Shown in pieces: positions 1-5,021 of a stretch of DNA of 8,297 nucleotides. Within the stretch, counting starts at the first letter, position 1, and every line of letters starts with the position of its first letter. The notes under the pieces were generated by a model. That model saw only the letters and a list, made by a program, of their open reading frames with translations. It was not told the DNA's origin and did no database searches. Source of the DNA: Coriobacteriales bacterium (GTDB lineage: Bacteria; Actinomycetota; Coriobacteriia; Coriobacteriales; UBA8131); the NCBI GenBank assembly GCA_031274985.1, contig JAISPK010000006.1, positions 1-8,297 on the forward strand, in the 5' to 3' direction. Position numbers and translations under genes: made by a program.

Positions 1-825
1 CTTTCAGTGCCTCTGCACATTTTGGTAGGGGACAAAGCTGCTCGTAAGACAACCCATGGGCTAAAGTGTCATATTGCATCGGTAGAGTTTCCTTACGGGA
101 GCTTTTTTCGGGAGGATACTGGATTAGTTATCAGCTCTCCTGAACTGTGTTTTATGCAGATGGCCAGCGAATTGAGTTTCAGAGAACTTGTTGCGTTAGG
201 TTATGAGCTTTGTGGTGGCTACCGCTTAGACAGCAAAGGTGAAGTTGAAAGGGGTTTTCGTGACGATCTGTCTCTCACCAATACAACCAAGCTGGCTTCC
301 TATATCTCAAGAGCTGCGGAGCAGAAGGGCCGGGTTACCGCGCTCAAGGCACTACGATACCTTGCAGACAACTCAGCTTCGCCGATGGAAACTATCTTAA
401 CCATGCTGCTTACCATGCCCTATCAGTACGGCGGATATGGGTTTGCTGTCCCGAAGCTTAACTTCCGCATTGACGTGCCAGGCAAGCAGAGAAACAGCAA
501 AAAGGGATCAGAGTACTACGGTGACCTCTATTGGCCTGAGGCAAAGGTTGATGTGGAGTACGACAGTGATGCGTACCATACTGCAACTGATTTCATCGCA
601 AAAGATGCAGTCAGGCGAAATGCACTCTCCTTTGTTGGCGCAACAGTAGTCACGGTATCCAGAAGGCAGATTGCAAACACGGAAGAAATGCATAAGATTG
701 CTGTGTTGTTGAGCAAGCTGCTAAAAAAGAGACTGCAATACCCCATGCCCGAATTCCTTGGTCGTCGCGCTGCCCTGCGAAAAGAGCTTTTCGCGAATAG
801 AGGGGAGTCATCTCCCGTGCTGTGA
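1..825 (+). CDS. DUF559/Vsr-like nuclease-fold protein, 5'-truncated by window edge
   Basis: The frame is open to the first base. The first in-window start is a GTG at 7 with no room for a visible ribosome site, so the true start probably lies upstream. About 274 residues are visible. Counting from the GTG, the C-terminal half carries a pattern like the PD-(D/E)XK-related DUF559/Vsr fold: D173 in GDLYWPE, then VDVEYDSDAYH (E184, D186, H191), then KDAVRRNALSFVGATVVTV (199-217), matching the basic helix and following strand of that family. The N-terminal half contains SSPELCFMQMA (43-53), a block I associate with a large coriobacterial family of DUF559-containing proteins of unknown role, often thought related to abortive-infection or AbiEi-like proteins. 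Nuclease activity is inferred from the motif only; no substrate can be named. It ends 87 bp before the acetyltransferase gene on the same strand. Confidence 0.7.
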   Translation, partial: LSVPLHILVGDKAARKTTHGLKCHIASVEFPYGSFFREDTGLVISSPELCFMQMASELSFRELVALGYELCGGYRLDSKGEVERGFRDDLSLTNTTKLASYISRAAEQKGRVTALKALRYLADNSASPMETILTMLLTMPYQYGGYGFAVPKLNFRIDVPGKQRNSKKGSEYYGDLYWPEAKVDVEYDSDAYHTATDFIAKDAVRRNALSFVGATVVTVSRRQIANTEEMHKIAVLLSKLLKKRLQYPMPEFLGRRAALRKELFANRGESSPVL

Positions 826-912
826 CGACGTAATAATACTGCTGGCAACAATCCCCAAGCCACTTTGCACAAGTGTATACTGAATTGGTGTTCGAGAGAC
901 AAAAGGGAGACC

Positions 913-1434
913 ATGATATTCGAAGCAATACGGGCAACAGCTGCATTAGCCGATGCCTGGGGGCAAATCAATTCAGTATCCTGGCAAAAAGGATATGAAG
1001 GAATTATTCCGGCTGACTATTTAGACGCTTACACGCCAGAAAAAAGAGCGCAGGCTTTTAGGGAGAAGCTGCTGACTGACCTCAAAGCGCGTTTTTTGTT
1101 TAAGGTTGACGGTTGTCTGGCAGGTCTTGCGATACTCGACAAAGCGTGTGATGAAGATACTGCTGAAACAGATGGTGAACTATTAGCGTTTTACTTTCTT
1201 CCCGAATACTGGGGCACCCCTGCTACTCACACTGCTTTTGAATTCTGCATGAACTGGCTCAAAGAGCAAGGGTTTTCCAGAGCAAAGATATGGACTTTTG
1301 AGAAGAATCTACGAGCACGAAAGTTTTACGAGAAGTATGGTTTTTTCCTTGATGGAGCCGAAGAGCTCGTTGACCTTGGCTGGAATCTACCCTTGTCAGG
1401 CTTGCGTTATTCAAAGGTCTTTTTGGAGGAGTAG
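913..1434 (+). CDS. GNAT-family N-acetyltransferase
   Basis: A 173-residue protein, the usual size for a single-domain GNAT enzyme, which moves an acetyl group from acetyl-CoA to an amine; the acceptor cannot be predicted. The fold is supported by the beta-4 region ELLAFYFLPEYWG, followed by a helix and the typical motif B segment with KIWTFEKNLRARKFYEKYGF (about residues 133-152), where the N-x-x-A-x-x-F-Y-x-x-x-G-F pattern is the hallmark. The ATG at 913 is chosen because AAGGGAGA (903-910) sits just upstream; a TTG at 865 would add 16 residues without a good ribosome site. Oddity: the loop after beta-4, which normally reads Q/R-x-x-G-x-G/A to hold the CoA pyrophosphate, reads WGTPATHTA and lacks the second glycine, so cofactor binding may be altered. 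A TATACT box at 876-881 could be a -10, but no matching -35 is seen. Confidence 0.85.
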   Translation: MIFEAIRATAALADAWGQINSVSWQKGYEGIIPADYLDAYTPEKRAQAFREKLLTDLKARFLFKVDGCLAGLAILDKACDEDTAETDGELLAFYFLPEYWGTPATHTAFEFCMNWLKEQGFSRAKIWTFEKNLRARKFYEKYGFFLDGAEELVDLGWNLPLSGLRYSKVFLEE

Positions 1435-1435
1435 C

Positions 1436-1618
1436 AAGGACTACGACAACCGCCCTGCAGTGCCAGACCAACACCGGCTTGGTGATGCCATCATTGCCGC
1501 CACGGCACTTGATCACCAGCTAACCCTTGCAACTCAAAACATCCAGGACTTTCTTAACACGGGTGTTCAGATCGAGAACCCCTGGGAACCCGGCGTGACC
1601 TATGCTGCAAGAAGATGA
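1436..1618 (+). pseudogene. C-terminal remnant of a VapC-type PIN-domain toxin
   Basis: A reading frame beginning 2 bp after the acetyltransferase stop, in a different frame, encodes about 60 residues matching only the last part of a VapC/PIN ribonuclease. HRLGDAIIAATALDHQL carries the late conserved aspartate of the PIN metal site and its following helix. ATQNIQDF matches the family's T-x-N-x-x-x-F strand, and a final VQIENPWEPG matches the usual NPW ending. The first half of the domain, including the starting D-T-N motif, is missing, and there is no start codon or ribosome site at the homologous boundary. No VapB-like antitoxin is visible upstream. I read it as a decayed toxin-antitoxin locus, probably cut by recombination at the acetyltransferase boundary. 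A frame-open ATG at 1298 lies inside the acetyltransferase and encodes unrelated residues, so it is not taken as a start. Confidence 0.7.
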
Positions 1619-1735
1619 ATAGCTGAACAGTATGCCCTCAGGGATTCCGTGCTGTCCCAGCACGAGGTGTCGTCACCATTCAGACTATGAAGCAGCCCGA
1701 TAGTATCCCGTCGGCCGATAATCGGCATGCACCCC

Positions 1736-1744
1736 TGTTATAAT
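1736..1744 (+). promoter_or_regulatory. Extended -10 promoter of the cobalamin operon
   Basis: The sequence TGTTATAAT matches the extended -10 consensus TGnTATAAT exactly (hexamer 1739-1744). There is no good -35 hexamer at 16-18 bp, which is common for extended -10 promoters. Transcription would begin near 1751, just ahead of the riboswitch aptamer, which makes the placement sensible. A short palindrome (1713-1725) occupies the -35 side. Confidence 0.6.
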
Positions 1745-1774
1745 GACCAGACAACTGAATAGCGATAATCTTCG

Positions 1775-1935
1775 ATTGAGTGTGAGCTCTGCTGTCACCT
1801 GACAGCAAGGGAAGCGGATGAGAATTCCGCGCTATCCCAGTAGCCGTGAAGCTGATGAACGGGCACGAAGCCACTGCGCAAGCGGGAAGGCGCCCTACTA
1901 ATGTGAAGCTAAGCCGGCAGACCTGGTTGGAGGTT
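1775..1935 (+). ncRNA. Cobalamin riboswitch (B12 aptamer)
   Basis: The conserved core of the cobalamin aptamer can be read in order. A perfect 6-bp hairpin, GCTGTC/GACAGC (1791-1806), fits the P2 position. It is followed by AAGGGAAGC (1807-1815), then GGATGAGAATTCC (1816-1828), equivalent to the consensus GGTGAAAATCC, and TATCCCAGTAGCCGTGA (1833-1849). Next come GCCACTG (1870-1876) and GCGGGAAGGCGCC, with GGGAAGGC at 1884-1891. The B12-box-like AGCCGGCAGACCTGG (1911-1925) closes it, against the consensus AGCCaGGAGACC. The outer limits are approximate because the P1 helix is poorly defined by eye. It lies between an extended -10 promoter and an intrinsic terminator, ahead of btuFCD, cobU and cobC, which is the expected target set. 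Binding of adenosylcobalamin or another cobalamin would be expected to reduce expression. Confidence 0.93.
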
Positions 1936-1952
1936 AGCCACAGGGACTCTCT

Positions 1953-2003
1953 GGGAAAGAAGTCTGGTGCGAATGAGCAACACCAATCACCACCTTTCAT
2001 CCC
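1953..2003 (+). promoter_or_regulatory. Candidate antiterminator of the riboswitch expression platform
   Basis: GGGAAAG (1953-1959) can pair with CTTTC (1994-1998) and, after a 2-nt bulge, with CC (2001-2002), taking up the left side of the terminator stem. Between these, TGGTG (1965-1969) can pair with CACCA (1981-1985), giving a nested helix. The two structures exclude each other, as expected of a transcriptional riboswitch. This is manual pairing without energy calculation. Confidence 0.35.
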
Positions 2004-2026
2004 TTGAGCAATCAAGGGATTTTTTT
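1999..2026 (+). terminator. Intrinsic terminator of the cobalamin riboswitch
   Basis: A perfect 9-bp stem ATCCCTTGA (1999-2007) / TCAAGGGAT (2012-2020) with a GCAA tetraloop is followed at once by a run of T (2020-2026). It lies 64 bp after the aptamer and about 80 bp before the btuF start, so it would stop the transcript before the operon when the riboswitch is ligand-bound. Confidence 0.9.
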
Positions 2027-2105
2027 AGGACTGAACGTTTTGATCTTTCAACGCTGGGCAACTATCTTCGAGAGTCAAATGATCGAGATTAGAAAGGAGA
2101 TATTC

Positions 2106-3035
2106 ATGAGTAAGAGAATTCTCTCGATCATCCTCTCAGCAGTGCTGGTGTCTGTGCTGCTGCTCGCTGGCTGTAGTAGCGCCGGCGCCGAGACCACCAC
2201 CGACACCGGTCAAGCTTCAGCAATCTGTATAACCGACATGATGGGGCGCACGGTTGCGCTTGAAAAACCGGCGGAAAAGGTCGTGGTGCTCACCGCCTCT
2301 GCCTGCGAGATCGTCTATGCTCTGGGCGCAGGAGATACCATCATTGGCCGCGGCGAGTATTGCGACTGGCCGGTCGAGGCACTTGCCAAGCCCTCCCTGG
2401 CATCCGGCTCTGAGACCAATATCGAGCAGATCATCGCCCTCAGGCCCGACCTGGTGCTCATGGCAACGATGGATCAGACCCCCGAACAAGTTGAGCAAAT
2501 CCAAAAAGCAGGCATAGCGGTGTACTCGTCTGAAGCCCACACTATCGCCAGCACCTATGAGTCGATCTTGCAGATTGGCACCTTGATGGGCAAAGATGCT
2601 GAGGCGCAACAGATCGTCGGCAGCATGAAGGCAACCTTTGAAGCGCTGGCCGCGCACAAAGTCACCGGGACGGTTTACTTTGAGGTATCGCCGCTTGAAA
2701 ACGGCCTGTGGGCCGCCGGCAACAACACCTTTTTGAATGAAGTCGCTGAGCTCATTGGCCTGGAGAACATCTTTGCTGATGTTGACAGTTGGGCAGAAGT
2801 ATCAGAAGAACAGGTGCTCAAGCGCAACCCGGACTACATCGTGACTCTGTGTATGTATTACGGAACCGGGCTGACCCCTGTTGAAGAGATCTTGCAGCGG
2901 GCATCCTGGCAAAATGTTGCGGCGGTCAAAAACGCCAGGGTCTTTAACCTCTCCAACAACGAGTTAGCGCGCCCCGCACCGCGCCTCGCTGAAGGCACTC
3001 AGGCACTCTATGAGTTTATCAAGGCGAATTCATAA
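2106..3035 (+). CDS. btuF: Cobalamin ABC transporter substrate-binding lipoprotein (BtuF-like)
   Basis: A 309-residue periplasmic-binding-type protein of the BtuF/FecB family that would capture cobalamin or other corrinoids outside the membrane and deliver them to BtuCD. The start at 2106 follows the strong site AGAAAGGAGA (2091-2100) and gives a classical lipoprotein signal: positive residues K3 R4, a hydrophobic stretch, and the lipobox LLAGC with the lipidated Cys at 23. The longer frame from 2004 would begin within the terminator and is rejected. Domain features include ITDMMGRTVALEKPAEKVV (about 42-60), the ASACEIVYALGAGD helix, GEYCDWP (83-89, resembling the CDYP motif of BtuF proteins), and RPDLVLMAT (113-121). 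A long linking helix follows and then a second lobe ending in RPAPRLAEGTQALYEF, typical of the family. Specificity for cobalamin rather than a siderophore is supported by the riboswitch and the cobU/cobC neighbours. Confidence 0.9.
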   Translation: MSKRILSIILSAVLVSVLLLAGCSSAGAETTTDTGQASAICITDMMGRTVALEKPAEKVVVLTASACEIVYALGAGDTIIGRGEYCDWPVEALAKPSLASGSETNIEQIIALRPDLVLMATMDQTPEQVEQIQKAGIAVYSSEAHTIASTYESILQIGTLMGKDAEAQQIVGSMKATFEALAAHKVTGTVYFEVSPLENGLWAAGNNTFLNEVAELIGLENIFADVDSWAEVSEEQVLKRNPDYIVTLCMYYGTGLTPVEEILQRASWQNVAAVKNARVFNLSNNELARPAPRLAEGTQALYEFIKANS

Positions 3036-3090
3036 GGGCAGTGAGATGTCCGGGTATTGTTTATGACAAAGGGGCGTGAATAGGTTTTCC

Positions 3091-4119
3091 ATGAAGCTTA
3101 GAAGCTACAGCACCCTCACGTATATCCTGTTTGCTGCGGCGACGCTCGTGACGATATTCGTTTGCACCGCAATCGGAAGCGTTCCTATACCCCTGCCCGA
3201 CACTATACAGGCACTCATCAACGCAGTAACCGCAGCTCCTCAATCGCCAGAGAGCACCGCAAACATCATTCCTGAGATCCGCTTACCTCGAGTTCTCGCA
3301 GCAGGCTTGGTGGGCGCGGCGCTCTCACTGGCTGGCTGTGCCCTGCAGGGGCTGCTCAAGAACCCCCTTGCCGACGGCTCGACACTGGGTGTTTCTGCCG
3401 GGGCAAGCCTCGGCGCAGTCATTGCCATAACCTTTGGCCTCACGTTTACGATGCTGCCGGTAGCCGGCACCACGATCATGGCCTCTCTCTTCGCCTTTCT
3501 CTCCCTGGTTGCCATCCTCGGTCTTGCCTACAAGCTCGATCACTCACTCTCTACCAACACCATCATCCTCATCGGTATCATCTTTGGCATGCTCATTTCG
3601 GCAGTTATCAGCATCTTTATCGTTTTTGCCACCGATCAGCTGCGCCAGATCGTGTATTGGACCATGGGGTCGTTTGCAAACAGCGGGTACCAGGATGTTT
3701 TGTTGCTGAGCGTGGTGCTGTTGGTTTTTGGCGGCCTCCTCCTCTCGTTGCACCGGGAGCTCAATGCGTTTGCCATCGGCGAAGACAATGCCCAGCACAT
3801 CGGGGTCAATGTAAAGCGCGTCAAACTTTTGATATTGGTGTGCACCGCTGCCCTGGTTGGCACCAGTGTCTCCGTCAGCGGAACCATTGCTTTTGTCGGG
3901 CTGGTTACCCCCCATATGGTGCGGCTTATCACCGGCCCCAATCACGCCCGGTTGATGCCGGCCTGCTTCTTTGGCGGCGCAATCTTCATGATGCTCTGCG
4001 ACCTGCTGGCGCGCAGCGTGTTCAGCCCGCGCGAACTTCCCATAGGCGTGGTCACCTCCCTGATTGGCGCAGCGCTCTTTATCTACATCTTTGCTTCGGC
4101 GAGAAAGGTAAAGCAATGA
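3091..4119 (+). CDS. btuC: Cobalamin ABC transporter permease (BtuC-like, FecCD family)
   Basis: A 342-residue polytopic membrane protein rich in hydrophobic segments, consistent with the roughly ten helices of the FecCD/BtuC family; it would form the translocation channel as a dimer. Family blocks are clear: RLPRVLAAGLVGAALSLAGC near residues 69-88, then LQGLLKNPLADGSTLGVSAG, and later GTIAFVGLVTPHMVRLI and RELPIGVVTSLIGAALFIYIF at the C-terminus. The ATG at 3091 is preferred, with a modest AGG (3082-3084) upstream. An in-frame GTG at 3076 would add five residues but has its GGGG only one base away. The stop overlaps the btuD start as ATGA (4116-4119), implying translational coupling. It follows btuF by 55 bp with no terminator. 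Confidence 0.9.
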   Translation: MKLRSYSTLTYILFAAATLVTIFVCTAIGSVPIPLPDTIQALINAVTAAPQSPESTANIIPEIRLPRVLAAGLVGAALSLAGCALQGLLKNPLADGSTLGVSAGASLGAVIAITFGLTFTMLPVAGTTIMASLFAFLSLVAILGLAYKLDHSLSTNTIILIGIIFGMLISAVISIFIVFATDQLRQIVYWTMGSFANSGYQDVLLLSVVLLVFGGLLLSLHRELNAFAIGEDNAQHIGVNVKRVKLLILVCTAALVGTSVSVSGTIAFVGLVTPHMVRLITGPNHARLMPACFFGGAIFMMLCDLLARSVFSPRELPIGVVTSLIGAALFIYIFASARKVKQ

Positions 4120-4877
4120 GCATGCTGGAAGTAAAAAACCTCACGGTGAGGTACGGTCCGTTGACCCTGGTTGATAACGTCAGCTTTACGGTAGAAGAGG
4201 GCGAGCGGCTGATGATTGTCGGACCCAATGGCGCGGGTAAAAGCACGCTGGTCAACGCAATCACCCAGAGCATCCCCTACACGGGCGAGGTGCTTTTTGA
4301 GGGCAGGAACGTGCGCAGCCTCAAACCGAGGGAGCTGGCCTGTCGCATGGGGATGCTGATGCAAAACCACTTTGTCAGCTATGCCTTTACGGTACAAGAG
4401 GTTGTCAGTTCAGGCCGCTACGCGTACTCCCGCGGCTTATTCACTACACCGAGCGACGAAGACGAGCAGCTCATCGCTGAAGCCATCAACAATTGCGGGT
4501 TAGAGCCCATGGTCAATCAGTCGGTGCTTACGCTCTCCGGAGGAGAGCTGCAGCGGACTTTTCTTGCGCAGGTGCTTGCCCAGGACCCCCGATTATTGGT
4601 TTTGGACGAGCCCACCAATCACCTCGACCTTGCTTACCAAAAGCACACGCTTGAGCTTTTGGACGGTTGGCTCAATACCCGCCAGCGCGCCGTGCTGGCT
4701 GTGGTGCACGACCTCAGCTTGGCCAGGGCTTTTAGCACACGGGTGCTGCTGATGGACAAGGCAAGAATAGTTGCTCTGGGCACACCGGAAGAAACGCTGA
4801 GTCCGGCAAACCTCAAGGCCGTGTATCAAATGGACGTGCAGGAATGGCTGAAAGGATTACTGGAACAATGGAAGTAA
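4116..4877 (+). CDS. btuD: Cobalamin ABC transporter ATP-binding protein (BtuD-like)
   Basis: A 253-residue ATPase that would power corrinoid import with BtuC and BtuF on the cytoplasmic face. All ABC motifs are intact: Walker A GPNGAGKST (36-44), Q-loop Gln83 in LMQNHF, signature LSGGELQR (140-147), Walker B LLVLDEP (160-166) with catalytic Glu165, D-loop NHLD (168-171), and switch His198 in VVHDLS. The start at 4116 overlaps the btuC stop (ATGA), with AGAAAGG (4102-4108) upstream; a second ATG at 4122 is a possible alternative. The frame is open far upstream across btuC, but that translation is a shadow. Sequence type fits the FepC/BtuD iron-cobalamin group; the cobalamin assignment rests on context. 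Confidence 0.9.
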   Translation: MSMLEVKNLTVRYGPLTLVDNVSFTVEEGERLMIVGPNGAGKSTLVNAITQSIPYTGEVLFEGRNVRSLKPRELACRMGMLMQNHFVSYAFTVQEVVSSGRYAYSRGLFTTPSDEDEQLIAEAINNCGLEPMVNQSVLTLSGGELQRTFLAQVLAQDPRLLVLDEPTNHLDLAYQKHTLELLDGWLNTRQRAVLAVVHDLSLARAFSTRVLLMDKARIVALGTPEETLSPANLKAVYQMDVQEWLKGLLEQWK

Positions 4878-4878
4878 A

Positions 4879-4995
4879 AAACCAAAATGGGGACGGTTCT
4901 TTTATGGTTTGAAGAGAGACCGGGGACGTGCTGGCAAAAGGGGACGTACCTTCTGTCTGCTCCAAACCATAAAAGAACCGTCCCCATTTTGGTTT
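4879..4995. repeat. 117-bp element with perfect 33-bp inverted arms (REPIN/MITE-like)
   Basis: The left arm (4879-4911) and right arm (4963-4995) are exact reverse complements over 33 bases, separated by 51 bp. The motif GGGGACG occurs at 4889, 4922 and 4940 on the + strand and once inverted (4979-4985); the two inner copies are both GGGGACGT. There is no reading frame of note inside. GGGGACGGTTCT-type palindromic repeats are, to my knowledge, scattered in many bacterial genomes and often linked to REP-associated tyrosine transposases (RAYT), so a non-autonomous mobilised repeat is the likeliest identity; this is inference. In RNA it would form a long hairpin between btuD and cobU. No strong U-run follows, so it is not a classical terminator. 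Confidence 0.8.
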
Positions 4996-5006
4996 CATTT
5001 TGGTTT
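4985..5006. repeat. 11-bp tandem direct repeat at the right end of the inverted-repeat element
   Basis: CATTTTGGTTT occurs twice head to tail (4985-4995 and 4996-5006). The first copy is the outer part of the right inverted arm; the second lies outside the palindrome, just before the cobU ribosome site. Confidence 0.8.
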
Positions 5007-5021
5007 GAGAGAGGATAGTTT

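Noticed and set aside
865..912. TTG start at 865 for the acetyltransferase
   Set aside because: The added 16 residues do not resemble the family, and the ATG at 913 has a good ribosome site.
528..971. 147-codon antisense frame across the end of the DUF559-like gene and start of the acetyltransferase
   Set aside because: It spans two well-supported genes on the other strand and shows no family features.
1648..1677. Hairpins CGTGCTG/CAGCACG (1648-1664) and GGTG/CACC (1666-1677) as a terminator for the left genes
   Set aside because: The stems are real but no T-run follows; the first overlaps the aptamer-like fragment and may be structural residue instead.
2004..2105. Longer btuF reading frame starting within the terminator at 2004
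   Set aside because: It lacks a ribosome site and would bury the lipoprotein signal; the start at 2106 has a strong site and a correct signal peptide.
3076..3090. GTG start for btuC
   Set aside because: The GGGG upstream is only one base away, too close for a ribosome site; the ATG at 3091 has AGG at a normal distance, though the choice is not certain.
3657..4115. Open frame in btuC running into btuD
   Set aside because: The translation is cysteine, arginine and proline-rich out-of-frame btuC sequence; the ABC protein clearly begins at 4116.
3544..4116. 190-codon antisense open frame opposite btuC
   Set aside because: Its composition is typical of an antisense shadow of a GC-rich membrane protein gene, with no recognisable motif or ribosome site.
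4879..4995. The long inverted repeat as a CRISPR repeat pair or classical terminator
   Set aside because: There are only two arms, inverted rather than direct, without regular spacers, and no U-tract after the right arm.
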